Below are positions 44,632 through 53,614 of a stretch of 64,000 nucleotides of DNA, one piece after another. The position numbers and the translations under genes were made by a program. The stretch spans positions 2,758,501 through 2,822,500 of the forward strand of contig NC_022357.1 in assembly GCF_000297055.2 (NCBI RefSeq). Reading direction: 5' to 3'. The notes beneath the pieces are model-generated. The model was given only the letters and a program-made list of their open reading frames with translations, searched no databases and was not told the DNA's origin. Positions within the stretch are counted from its first letter, which is position 1; each line of letters opens with the position of its first letter. The DNA is from Sulfuricella denitrificans skB26. GTDB lineage: Bacteria; Pseudomonadota; Gammaproteobacteria; Burkholderiales; Sulfuricellaceae.

Positions 44632-45912
44632 GCCTGGTGGAACAGGAATGCCGATACGCGGCAGCCAGCGCCGCAGCAGCGGGCTGGTGATGACGGTGCT
44701 GAAAATCGCCATGATGACCAGAATGGTAAACATCTGCTGTGAGATCACCCCAAGGTCGTAGCCGACATTAATCACGATCAGTTCCATCAGCGCTCGCGTG
44801 TTCATCATGATGCCGAGTATCTTGCTTTCAATGCGACTCATGCCCGTTGCCCGCGCAGCAAGATAGGCCCCGCCAAACTTGCCTAACGTAGCGAGAAACA
44901 CGATCAGCACACACCAGCCCCAGGCTGCGGAACTGTCCAGGCTGCCGATATTGGTACGCAACCCGGTATAAGTAAAAAAGATCGGCAAGAAAAACACCAT
45001 CACGAACGGGCTGATGCGTGCGCGCCAAGTAGCCACGAAAGCATGTTCGTCATGCAACAGCACACCCATCATGAATCCGCCGAAAATGGCAAAAATTCCA
45101 AGCTGGTAAGTGATCATGGCAGACATGAAAATCGCCGCCAGCACGATCCCCAGCAGGTTATTGGTCAGCGCGCCGCTTCTGGCATCAAAGCGATGCAGGA
45201 TGCGTTTCATCAACGGGCGTACAGCGAACCAGCTCACCACAAAGAACACCAGCACCAAAGCCACTTTCAGGGCAAAGCTGGCCGCATCAAAATTGGACAG
45301 CGTGAGGGTGGTGATCAAAGCCAGCAACAGCCAGCCGATAACATCATTGATCGCCGCCGCGCTGATGGCGATCACACCGATCGAAGTGCGTGTCATGTCG
45401 AATTCCATCATGATGCGGCCCAATATTGGCAGCGCCGTAATCGAAAACGCAGTGGCGATAAACAGCGCCGATGCTCCCGGATGTGCGCCGGGCGAGAGTA
45501 TTGGCGCGCTGACCTGACCGATGCCGTAACCCAGCGCAAAGGGCGCAATCAGGCTGGCCGCCGCAACCCATAACATGGTCTTGCGGTGGCGGTTTTCGCT
45601 GAGGTGGGAAAAATCAAATTCCAGGCCGATCTGGAACATCAGCAGCACCAGGCCAATCTGCGACAGCATCTGCATCGGCTCGGGTGCACCGGAGTGGAAC
45701 ACGTACTGAAACAGATCGGGAAATAGCAGCCCGAATAGCGATGGTCCCAGCAATATCCCCATCACGATTTCACCGACCACCGCGGATTGGCGGATGCGCA
45801 ACGCAATCGTGCCACCGATACGAGCCGCCAGTACAATCACGGCGAGTTGCAGCAAGGTGAAAAACAGCAGCGCTTCGGTTTTATGCGCGGCGACGTGAAC
45901 GGCTGCGGTCAT
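44590..45912 (-). CDS. CPA2-family cation:proton antiporter
   Basis: A 440-residue protein with about 12 membrane segments, like KefB/NhaS-type antiporters. The first helices read VVGEIVMGILLGPSLFGLLFP, and QIGLVLLMFQIGLEFD is characteristic. The segment SAAAINDVIGWLLL contains the ND/DD-type ion-binding pair. There is no C-terminal RCK/TrkA-N domain, so no nucleotide control. It is the last gene of the minus arm of the pigment cluster, four bases after the ketoreductase, which is unusual company. Confidence 0.85.
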   Translation of the reverse strand: MTAAVHVAAHKTEALLFFTLLQLAVIVLAARIGGTIALRIRQSAVVGEIVMGILLGPSLFGLLFPDLFQYVFHSGAPEPMQMLSQIGLVLLMFQIGLEFDFSHLSENRHRKTMLWVAAASLIAPFALGYGIGQVSAPILSPGAHPGASALFIATAFSITALPILGRIMMEFDMTRTSIGVIAISAAAINDVIGWLLLALITTLTLSNFDAASFALKVALVLVFFVVSWFAVRPLMKRILHRFDARSGALTNNLLGIVLAAIFMSAMITYQLGIFAIFGGFMMGVLLHDEHAFVATWRARISPFVMVFFLPIFFTYTGLRTNIGSLDSSAAWGWCVLIVFLATLGKFGGAYLAARATGMSRIESKILGIMMNTRALMELIVINVGYDLGVISQQMFTILVIMAIFSTVITSPLLRRWLPRIGIPVPPGSKPFPRTPYQQNG

Positions 45913-45916
45913 GGAT

Positions 45917-46636
45917 TTAAATCATGCCGCCGTTGATGGAGATAATTTGTCCGGTTATATAGGCCGCCTGGGCTGAGGCGAGAAAGCCGATTAGGTCAGC
46001 GACCTCGGTCGGGCTGCCCGCGCGTTTCATCGGCACCATGCGCGCGATATCCTCGGCGCTGAACGCAGACTCACTCATCGAAGTATCGATAATACCGGGC
46101 GCTACCGCGTTGACAGTGATGCCGCGGCTGGCGACTTCCCGTGCCAGTGATTTGGTTGCCGAATTCAGTGCGCCTTTGGCGGCGGAATAGTTCACCTGAC
46201 CCGCATTGCCGGTCAGCGCGGCAATCGAAGATACATTGATAATGCGCCCCCAGCGGCTGCGTATCATCGGCATCATCAGCGGCTGGGTGACGTTGAAAAA
46301 GCCGTTAACGGAGACGTCCATGACCCGATGCCACTGCTCGGCGCGCATGCCTGGGAACACCGCATCGTCATGGATGCCAGCATTGTTGACCAAAATCTGG
46401 ATCGGCTGGTGTTCGACGAGTGGTGTCAGCACATCGGCTACCACTGCGCTGTCAGTCACATCAAATGCCAGCACCTGCGCACTGCCGCCACCGGCACAAA
46501 TCTCATCGGCCAGTGCTTGTGCGGCCTGATGTCCGCGATGCGCATGAATGTAGACATGGCAGCCATCAGCAGCCAGACGTCGGCAGATGGCCGCGCCGAT
46601 CCCGCCGCTACCACCGGTAACCAGCGCGTTTTTCAT
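45917..46636 (-). CDS. 3-ketoacyl-ACP reductase (FabG-like) of the pigment cluster
   Basis: The start is the ATG at 46636 (MKNALVTGGSGGIGAAICRRL), overlapping the upstream dehydratase stop by four bases; 239 residues. It is an SDR with NAD(P)-binding TGGSGGIG, NNAG (LVNNAGIHDD), catalytic Ser (NVSSIAAL) and YxxxK (YSAAKGAL). It reduces beta-keto intermediates during polyene chain extension. The operon position next to dehydratase and ketosynthase fits a type II PKS/FAS-like line. Confidence 0.92.
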   Translation of the reverse strand: MKNALVTGGSGGIGAAICRRLAADGCHVYIHAHRGHQAAQALADEICAGGGSAQVLAFDVTDSAVVADVLTPLVEHQPIQILVNNAGIHDDAVFPGMRAEQWHRVMDVSVNGFFNVTQPLMMPMIRSRWGRIINVSSIAALTGNAGQVNYSAAKGALNSATKSLAREVASRGITVNAVAPGIIDTSMSESAFSAEDIARMVPMKRAGSPTEVADLIGFLASAQAAYITGQIISINGGMI

Positions 46637-47109
46637 GGTGTGTTTCCTGAAGTGGGTGAGAGAGCCTCGGCATCGACCACGATTGCGGCGCGGCCTTCGA
46701 GCAGCAAGCGACCCGCTGCACTGACGCTGAACTGGTAAAGAATATTGTTTTCGCTGCGCGTAATGCAACTGGCTTCGACCAGCAGATCGGCGGCGATGTC
46801 GTCCAACCGGGGCACGTGTAGCTTGGTGCCGCGCACGCTAACCAGATAGCCGACCCGTGCGCTGGCACTGTCCGGTGGCGCCAGCAAGGCGCCATGTACG
46901 GCCATGGCCTGTGCTGCGTATTCGATACCGCAGGCGGAGCCAAGTCGGCCATTAGCGCGCAACGGGTTGTCGGCGGCGCGGTGGCTGATCGCGCGACACT
47001 GAATATGCTGCGGGTCCCAGTCCTCCACCCTGTCCAGCAAACACATACTGCCCTGATGCGGGATATGACGGGCAATCCAGGCGTGGTCAAATCCGGTTTG
47101 ATTCAGCAC
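46633..47109 (-). CDS. Hot-dog 3-hydroxyacyl-ACP dehydratase (ApeP-like)
   Basis: A 158-residue protein with the catalytic-loop-like IPHQGSMCLLDRV near residue 16, and GSACGIEYAAQAMAVHGALLA further on. This pattern is typical of FabZ/FabA-related dehydratases in aryl-polyene clusters. It removes water from 3-hydroxyacyl-ACP to leave conjugated double bonds. It overlaps the chain-length-factor-like gene by seven bases and fabG by four. Confidence 0.85.
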   Translation of the reverse strand: MLNQTGFDHAWIARHIPHQGSMCLLDRVEDWDPQHIQCRAISHRAADNPLRANGRLGSACGIEYAAQAMAVHGALLAPPDSASARVGYLVSVRGTKLHVPRLDDIAADLLVEASCITRSENNILYQFSVSAAGRLLLEGRAAIVVDAEALSPTSGNTP

Positions 47110-47909
47110 GGCATGATTGCCACGGCGAGATGCGTGCTGTCGAGGTAATCCAGTACCACGTGTTGCTCTTGCCGCAGTGCAATAGCGCGCAACAACGGCA
47201 ATCCGCGCGCAGCGGGGATGGCGATGCGCAAGGACTCAAGCGCGGCATCGTCGAGCCGGTCTGCACTGGCGTCAGTCAGGCTGACGGTAATTTTCGCCAG
47301 CGACTGTGCGCTGCGTTGCGGCGCCAGTACCAGTGCAATGCCGAACGCATCGGGAATAGGGCGGGCGCTGTAGAGCGGCTCCGGGTAAGCGGTGTCGCAG
47401 GCCAGCAAAACGCTGCAGGTGTTATCCACCACCACCTGGGTGAGCGCTTCCAGCAGACCCGCGCCGAAGCTCGCGTCGAAGGCGCTCAACACCGACGAGG
47501 TGGTCATCGCGCCGGTGGCGATACTCCAGTAGCCAGCGGCCGTGTTATGCACGGAATTATGAAAGCGGGTCGGGGAGATTTGCCGGTCATCCGAGGCAAG
47601 CATTTCACAGATGGCATGGCAATTTTCCCCGTCGCCGCCCGACGAAGAAAACACGCTGGGCAAGCTGGCCGCATCGAGGCCAGCGGCGGCGATGGCTTCC
47701 AGTCCCGTCGCCAGGGTGAGTTTGACGATCACGCCGCTGCGCCGGCGTTCTGCCGCGGGCAGCAACGCGGGGGGCGGCAGGATGGTCTTGTGCGGTTGAT
47801 AGGGCTGCTGTCCGCCGAGAACCGCCTGACCGCTAGTCCAGTCGGTCAAACCGGGTCCGAGCAGGCCGATGCCTTCGACGTATGCAGTGAGAGTCGCGGT
47901 GAGTGTCAT
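47103..47909 (-). CDS. Ketosynthase-like chain-length factor of the pigment cluster
   Basis: A 268-residue thiolase-fold protein shorter than a full ketosynthase. It has VFSSSGGDGENCHAICEML, and FHNSVHNTAAGYWSIATG. Where a ketosynthase has its cysteine it reads LSAFDASFGAGLLEA, without the nucleophile. This matches the 'beta-ketoacyl synthase chain length factor' type (ApeC-like), which pairs with a true ketosynthase. The partner is the next gene upstream, overlapping by four bases. Confidence 0.85.
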   Translation of the reverse strand: MTLTATLTAYVEGIGLLGPGLTDWTSGQAVLGGQQPYQPHKTILPPPALLPAAERRRSGVIVKLTLATGLEAIAAAGLDAASLPSVFSSSGGDGENCHAICEMLASDDRQISPTRFHNSVHNTAAGYWSIATGAMTTSSVLSAFDASFGAGLLEALTQVVVDNTCSVLLACDTAYPEPLYSARPIPDAFGIALVLAPQRSAQSLAKITVSLTDASADRLDDAALESLRIAIPAARGLPLLRAIALRQEQHVVLDYLDSTHLAVAIMPC

Positions 47910-49102
47910 GGGTTAGCCCGGCCAAAAATCAGGCTGCAATTGGTGCCGCCGAATCCAAACGAGTTGCTGAGCACGCGCGCCACCGGCTGCTCTCGATTAT
48001 CCAGTACATAATCGAGATCCAGCGCGGGGTCGAGTTGCCGGGTATTCAGCCCGGCGGGCAGCAAGCCGTGTTGCAGCGCCAACGCACAAATTACCGCCTC
48101 TACGCCACCGGCAGCACCCAGAGTATGTCCGGTCGCCCCTTTGGTGGAACTGCATGGCGTGGTCGAGCCGAACACGGCGGCCACGGCTTTCCCCTCCGCC
48201 GCATCATTGCTTGGGGTCGCGGTGCCGTGCAGGTTGATGTAGTCGATTTCAGCCGGCGCCAAACCCGCCATTTTGAGCGCATCCTGCATCGCCATGCGCG
48301 CACCCAGTCCCTCCGGGTGCGGCGATGACATATGATAGGCATCGCTGGATTCGCCAACCCCGAGCAGCAGCACCGCATCCGCGTTCAGGTGTTCCGGGGT
48401 GCGTTCCAGCAGCGCGAAAGCCGCCGCCTCGCCTATCGAGATGCCGTTGCGCTGCGCGTCGAAGGGGCGGCACGCCTGTTCGGAAATCAGGCCGAGCGAA
48501 TTGAAGCCATACAGCGTCGTCAGGCACAGCGAATCGACGCCCCCCACCACCGCCGCATCGATCAGTCCTGCCGCCATCATCCGTCGTGCCGAGCTGAACA
48601 CCTTGGCGCTGGAGGAACATGCCGATGACACCACCACCGCCGGGCCGGTCAGGCCAAAATAATGGCGCGTAAAATCCGCGACGGAAAAAGTGTTGTGCGT
48701 AGTGCGGTAAATAAAATCGGCGGGGAGTGCGCCAGTCACCGGATCGCGCCGCCGGTAGGCCAGCTCGGTTTGCAGTATGCCCGCAGTACTGGTGCCGATG
48801 AACACGCCGATGCGCTGCGCGCCATATTTTGCGATGGCCGCACGCACCGCCTCGGCAAAGCCGTCCTGCATCAATCCCAGCAACGCGAGCCGGTTGTTGC
48901 GGCAATCAAAGTCAGCCAGGTGCGCGGGAAGCTGCACCGCATCCACCCCCTCCACCTCGCCGATGAACGTCGCCAGATCCACCGTATCGAATGCGCACGG
49001 TGCCAGCCCGGCGCGACGCTGGCGCAGCGCGGCCAAGGTCTGGGCTAGGCCGCGACCGATGCTGCTGGTGGCGGTGAAATGGGAGAGATGGAGCGGGTTC
49101 AA
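47906..49102 (-). CDS. Beta-ketoacyl-ACP synthase of the pigment cluster
   Basis: A 398-residue ketosynthase. The active-site cysteine is C162 in VVVSSACSSSAKVFSSA. The two histidines are in NLHGTATPSNDAAEG and GATGHTLGAAGGVEA, and the C-terminal SNSFGFGGTN is present. It condenses malonyl-ACP with the growing aryl-polyene chain, probably with the adjacent chain-length factor. The 61 bases upstream separate it from the PAP2 gene on the same strand. Confidence 0.92.
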   Translation of the reverse strand: MNPLHLSHFTATSSIGRGLAQTLAALRQRRAGLAPCAFDTVDLATFIGEVEGVDAVQLPAHLADFDCRNNRLALLGLMQDGFAEAVRAAIAKYGAQRIGVFIGTSTAGILQTELAYRRRDPVTGALPADFIYRTTHNTFSVADFTRHYFGLTGPAVVVSSACSSSAKVFSSARRMMAAGLIDAAVVGGVDSLCLTTLYGFNSLGLISEQACRPFDAQRNGISIGEAAAFALLERTPEHLNADAVLLLGVGESSDAYHMSSPHPEGLGARMAMQDALKMAGLAPAEIDYINLHGTATPSNDAAEGKAVAAVFGSTTPCSSTKGATGHTLGAAGGVEAVICALALQHGLLPAGLNTRQLDPALDLDYVLDNREQPVARVLSNSFGFGGTNCSLIFGRANP

Positions 49103-49163
49103 AGGAAAATCAGCCTATCGTAAGTAAATGCGGATTTTAGCAAATTTCAGTATTTGGTCTGCA

Positions 49164-49850
49164 TTAAATCGATGCATGGCGGACGTCTCCTATTGCACTC
49201 GCATCCAACCGATTTCTCCATGACAGATAAGCCCCCACCCCTCCCAGCACGAGACCGGCCATCACATCTATCGCCACATGCTGACGTGTGGCGATGGTGG
49301 AATAGACAATGCCGATACACCATGTTGAATTAACAATGAGTATCCACAGCGGCGCATAAAAACGGCGCAGCAAGTGATGTAGCCAGAACCCTGAAAAAAC
49401 GGCTGTGGCGACGTGCAACGAAGGGCAGGCATTGCCCGAGGCATCCATGTTTTTAAGAAAATTCACGTCAGGATACTGAGCCCAGTCGATGTGGGCTGCG
49501 GGCACTGCCGTGGGCCAGAAGTAGAAGACGATCAGCCCGACAAGGCACGTCCCTGCCATGGCTAACCCGTAGCCATACAACTCGCGCCGCGTGGCCAGTA
49601 ATGCCGGGGGCAGGGAAACATAGACCCACAGTGACAAATACATGGGCAAAGCCAGGGGCTGAAAGCCGATCACACGATCCAGCAAGGTAAAGGGCATCAC
49701 TGTGGTCGGGTAGGCCGGGGTTTTCAGCAAGTAAAAGTAGGCACCGAAAAACAGGCTGATGAAAAGCGTCGTTCCGATGCTTTTCAGAGTTATCTGCTTT
49801 GGTATTACCGCTGCAATCTGGCGATACCAGGGTGTCTTCAGGCTCGTCAT
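49164..49850 (-). CDS. PAP2-superfamily membrane phosphatase-like protein
   Basis: A 228-residue protein with about six membrane segments. The second and third phosphatase motifs are visible (ACPSLHVATAVFSGFW and STIATRQHVAIDVMAG). The first KX6RP motif is not clear, as in some lipid phosphotransferases. Such enzymes dephosphorylate lipid phosphates or transfer head groups. It overlaps the deacetylase gene by four bases. A role in lipid carrier processing for the pigment is inference. Confidence 0.82.
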   Translation of the reverse strand: MTSLKTPWYRQIAAVIPKQITLKSIGTTLFISLFFGAYFYLLKTPAYPTTVMPFTLLDRVIGFQPLALPMYLSLWVYVSLPPALLATRRELYGYGLAMAGTCLVGLIVFYFWPTAVPAAHIDWAQYPDVNFLKNMDASGNACPSLHVATAVFSGFWLHHLLRRFYAPLWILIVNSTWCIGIVYSTIATRQHVAIDVMAGLVLGGVGAYLSWRNRLDASAIGDVRHASI

Positions 49851-50662
49851 GTAAGGGCTAGCCGCAAGGTAACAAAACGCAGGTTGGCTGCTGTAGCGGC
49901 AGCCAGAACCGCGGGTAGGACTTCGAGAATTACCGGAGTGCCTTGGGGAGTTCGTGCCGCGTTACCGTCGTGCAACAGCAAAATTGCACCCGCCCGCAGA
50001 TTGTGTAACAGCTTGTTTTTTACACGTTCGGCATCGCCAACCCGAGTGTCAAAACCGCGCGCCGACCAGCTGGCAAGCTGGAGTCCCAGCCGTGCAAGCA
50101 CCGGGTCTAAAAAAGGATTGCGCAAGCCGGCTGGCGCACGAAAAAAACCAGGCCGCTGGCCGGTAATCGTGGTGAGCGTGTCTTGGGCGGCCTGCAATTC
50201 ACGCGTGATGCCGGCACGGCCCTGTAGTGAAAAATGATGGCGGTGATGCTGGCTGTGGTTTTCCACGGCGTGGCCGCGACGCACGATTTCACGGCACAAG
50301 TCCGGGTAGCACGCGGCTTTTTCACCGATGCAGAAAAAGGTCGCCTGAACCGCGTAACGATCCAGCATGTCCAGCACCTGCGGGGTGACGACGGGATCGG
50401 GGCCATCGTCGATGGTCAGGGCGATTTCATTTCTGGCCGTGGCAGCGGCAGGCAGCCGTGTCCAGTTTGGCCCCAGCCAGTGGCTGCGCGGCCACAACCC
50501 GAGCAGCGTGAGCAGCGCGTGATTGGCCAGCACGGCGCCCAGCGCCCAGCGCCATTGCCCGGGTTCGGCGATGACGAGAACCAGGGCCAGCACATGCAGC
50601 GCGAGGGTTGCACGGATAAACAGCGTGGGTTGCCAGCGGGCGCTACGCATGGACTTTGCCAT
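49847..50662 (-). CDS. Polysaccharide deacetylase (NodB-like)
   Basis: A 271-residue protein. The NodB domain has the catalytic-base motif LTIDDGPDPVVTPQVLDML, metal-binding HAVENHSQHHRHH (HxxxH), the RAPAGLRNPFL region and LLHDGNAART. Two hydrophobic segments precede the domain at about 15-60. It removes acetyl groups from N-acetylated sugars. In a pigment operon with a glycosyltransferase it may modify the sugar of the glycolipid. It overlaps the exporter gene by 20 bases. Confidence 0.87.
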   Translation of the reverse strand: MAKSMRSARWQPTLFIRATLALHVLALVLVIAEPGQWRWALGAVLANHALLTLLGLWPRSHWLGPNWTRLPAAATARNEIALTIDDGPDPVVTPQVLDMLDRYAVQATFFCIGEKAACYPDLCREIVRRGHAVENHSQHHRHHFSLQGRAGITRELQAAQDTLTTITGQRPGFFRAPAGLRNPFLDPVLARLGLQLASWSARGFDTRVGDAERVKNKLLHNLRAGAILLLHDGNAARTPQGTPVILEVLPAVLAAATAANLRFVTLRLALT

Positions 50663-53024
50663 GAGGTTGTTTGGCGAAAATCGCGGAATAAATCAACGCC
50701 AGGATCACGCCGGGCGCCACGGTGACCCCCATGGCCTGCAATATTGATACGTTGGAAAATGCCAGCAGGCCGAAGCCTGCGACGGTGGTGAGGTTGGCAA
50801 ACAGCATCGAGGCCAGGGTGCGCGGCGAGACCAGGCAATCCGCGCGATCAAAAAACAGGGCGTAATTGGATCCCACCGCGACCACCAGCAGCAAACCGAC
50901 CAGATGCAGAATGATCAATTGCTGGCCGAACACGGCCAATCCCGCCGTGACGGTGACAACCGCGGCCGCCAGCGGCGCGATGAGGCGCACCACGTGCAGG
51001 GGCGAACGAAAAATCCAGAGCAGTAATCCGATAATGGCAAACAGCCCGCCTAGCGACAACAGGATGGCTTCATGCAAGTAGCCGGAATACAGACGGTCGG
51101 CCTCGGCTTTCATATCCACGAACAGCACATTGGGTAACCCCGTGGCGCTCAACACAGCGCGAATTCGGCTGGCGTTGATGTCAGCCCCATCCGGGGCGGT
51201 CAGCGGCAAGATGGCGCTCCAGTGAGTTTTTTGCTGGATGAGCAGCGCATCCACCGCCATCGCCATTGAGGTCTGTTCAAGATCGGTCGCTTGTAGCAAG
51301 GGCTGGTTGCGCGCGGCGGCGACGTCGGCAAGGAAGGGGGCAAACAGCGGCGCGCGCACCGGCAGCCCCTGAACTGCTTGTGCGAGGCGCGTTTCCAGCT
51401 CGGCTGGGGTGGGCAAACTGGCCTGGCGGGCGCGCTGCGTCGCCGTGCTGGGGAGATAACGGCTCGGGCTTTCAAATCCGCCGAGTTCGCCCTGATCAAC
51501 CTGGGTTTGCAGTAGCGCGGAAACCTGTTCGGCAGACTGCAATACGGCTTCCCGGCTCGCGCCGGAGGCCATCACCAGATAACGCACGTCGGACGCGCCC
51601 ATATCGGCGCGCAGGCTGGCATCCAGCGCCACATCGGCTTGCGATACCGGACTCAGCGAGGATATCTTGTCGTCCCACAAACCGGCGCGGTGCTGGACGA
51701 GAATGGCGCAGGCCACCAGCAGCAGGAACGCGGCCAGCCAGCGCAGTGCGGCGGCGCGCAGCACCAGACGGGACAGGGCCAGACCGATAGCCGAGACATC
51801 ATGAACGTAAAACTTCGTCGGCAGCAGATGGGGCAAAACGAAGCGGGTCACCGTTGCGGCAGCGATCAGACCGGCAATCGAATACAGGCCGAGTTGCGCC
51901 AGGCCGGGGAAACCGGACAACAACAGCGAGGCAAAGCCGAATATCGAGGTCAGCACGCCGAGACGGATGGTGGGCCAGAAGCGCTTGATCCAGTTTTGCT
52001 GGTCTGAACCGCGCTCGCCTGATCCACCCTGGTCCGATTGCACAAACAAATAGATTGAATAATCCACCGCCTCGCCGATCAGTGCGGTACCGAATCCCAG
52101 CGTGATGCCATGCACCGTCCCGAAACCCAGGCTGACTGCCGCGACGCCGGCCAGCGCTCCGCTGATAACCGGCAGAAACCCCAATGCCAGTGCGGTAAAG
52201 GAACGATAAACCAGCAATAACAGTGTCGCGATCAGCGCCACGCTGATAAGGGACAGGCGGCTGACCTGGCTTTTGATCGCATCGCGCGATGTGACCGAAA
52301 ATACGCCTGGGCCGGTCATCACCAGTTTAGCGGCTGGGGTTGCGCCGGCCGCCGTGTCGAATGCCAGCTGGATGGCGGCCATGGCGCGTTGCTGGGCATC
52401 GATATCCGAGCCGGATGCGCGTGTTTGCATCAGCATCAGGGCACGCGCGCCATCGCGCGATGCCCATGCGCCATCATCCATGCGCGGCCGATTACCGCTG
52501 TTGAGCTGGCCGAGCAACTGCACCATTTCACCGCTCGGATCGCGTGGCAGCAGCGACTTGACCAACAGCCCGGCAGGCGAGGCGAGCAGGTCGATGCTGT
52601 CGCTCAGGGCGGCGTGCAACCCGTCCACGCTGAAGCGTGCGGGCGTCACCGCGGGGCTGAGCAAATAGCGATTGTTGAACAAAAAAGCTCGGTCGCGCTC
52701 GGCGCTGACAGGCTCGCCGTTATTGACGCTGACAAAATCAGGATCGGCACGCAGCCGCTGGGCGATTTGTTTGGAAAGCCTGGCGCGGGTGGGCGCATCG
52801 GCGCCTGCTATGCCGACCAGAATCAGGCGCGAAGCCAGGCCGTCACGGATCTGCTCGAGCAGCAACTGTTGCTCGGGGGTGGGGCTGCGCGGAAAGAATG
52901 CCGACAAATCCGTCGTGAACTGGCTGCGGCTGATGACGATGCCGCAGGCGAGGATAAACGCCAGCCACAAGGCGATCGCAGTTCGTCCACGCCGCGCTGG
53001 GGTGGGAACTGGGGCTGGACTCAC
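50643..53024 (-). CDS. MMPL/RND-type exporter of the pigment cluster
   Basis: A 793-residue protein with about 12 membrane segments in two repeats, each preceded by a large periplasmic domain. The segment GFGTALIGEAVDYSIYLFVQSDQ is typical of lipid exporters in aryl-polyene/xanthomonadin clusters, as is the second-half LLLVVAVGSNYALFFDRADCL. It probably moves the polyene lipid out of the inner membrane, driven by proton flow. It overlaps the LolA-like gene by four bases, and the periplasmic carrier then takes over. Confidence 0.9.
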   Translation of the reverse strand: MSPAPVPTPARRGRTAIALWLAFILACGIVISRSQFTTDLSAFFPRSPTPEQQLLLEQIRDGLASRLILVGIAGADAPTRARLSKQIAQRLRADPDFVSVNNGEPVSAERDRAFLFNNRYLLSPAVTPARFSVDGLHAALSDSIDLLASPAGLLVKSLLPRDPSGEMVQLLGQLNSGNRPRMDDGAWASRDGARALMLMQTRASGSDIDAQQRAMAAIQLAFDTAAGATPAAKLVMTGPGVFSVTSRDAIKSQVSRLSLISVALIATLLLLVYRSFTALALGFLPVISGALAGVAAVSLGFGTVHGITLGFGTALIGEAVDYSIYLFVQSDQGGSGERGSDQQNWIKRFWPTIRLGVLTSIFGFASLLLSGFPGLAQLGLYSIAGLIAAATVTRFVLPHLLPTKFYVHDVSAIGLALSRLVLRAAALRWLAAFLLLVACAILVQHRAGLWDDKISSLSPVSQADVALDASLRADMGASDVRYLVMASGASREAVLQSAEQVSALLQTQVDQGELGGFESPSRYLPSTATQRARQASLPTPAELETRLAQAVQGLPVRAPLFAPFLADVAAARNQPLLQATDLEQTSMAMAVDALLIQQKTHWSAILPLTAPDGADINASRIRAVLSATGLPNVLFVDMKAEADRLYSGYLHEAILLSLGGLFAIIGLLLWIFRSPLHVVRLIAPLAAAVVTVTAGLAVFGQQLIILHLVGLLLVVAVGSNYALFFDRADCLVSPRTLASMLFANLTTVAGFGLLAFSNVSILQAMGVTVAPGVILALIYSAIFAKQPHGKVHA

Positions 53025-53614
53025 TGTGCGGCCAACTTTTCGATCAGCATCAGCGAGCTGTCGCCATCGGCCTGGGTGATTTCGATGCTGCGCACTGCGT
53101 CGCGTACCCCGGCGATACGGATGCGCTTGACCACTGCCTGCATTTTTTCATCCACCGGCAGGAGTTGCAGAGTCCAGCGCTCGACAGTGCCCTCCAGGCT
53201 CAACCGGTAATTGCGTTCCAGCGCCTTGCGATCCCCGGCAAGGGTACCGCGGATACTGTCGATGAAAGCGGCAAGTTCCGGGTAATCCTGCAATTGCAGA
53301 TGGTGTTTCTGGCGTCCGCGTTCGATGATCAGGGTGCCGGCATCCACCGTCATGGATTCAGGCTTGGGTTTGAGCGTACGTTTTTCCAGATGGTCGGGGG
53401 CCACGTAAAACAGTTCCCCGGAGGATTCCACCGGCTTGTCGAGCATGGCGATGGATTTTTTCTCGACAAAGCTGGCATGGCCGGAACGGTTTTGCGCCAG
53501 ACCCCGCATGAGCTGGTCGATATCCCAGTCGGCGGCGTGACTGATGGCAGGCAACAGCGCCAGTGCAACGAGCAGGCGCGGCAATAAAACAAGTAGGCGG
53601 AAAGATAGCATCAT
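53021..53614 (-). CDS. LolA-like outer-membrane lipid carrier of the pigment cluster
   Basis: A 197-residue periplasmic protein with signal peptide (MMLSFRLLVLLPRLLVALALLPAISHA). The mature part starts DWDIDQLMRGLAQNRSGHASFVEKKS, matching the LolA-like proteins of aryl-polyene clusters. Predicted beta-rich half-barrel. It could ferry the polyene lipid from the MMPL exporter to the outer membrane. Four-base overlaps with both neighbours. Confidence 0.88.
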   Translation of the reverse strand: MMLSFRLLVLLPRLLVALALLPAISHAADWDIDQLMRGLAQNRSGHASFVEKKSIAMLDKPVESSGELFYVAPDHLEKRTLKPKPESMTVDAGTLIIERGRQKHHLQLQDYPELAAFIDSIRGTLAGDRKALERNYRLSLEGTVERWTLQLLPVDEKMQAVVKRIRIAGVRDAVRSIEITQADGDSSLMLIEKLAAQ

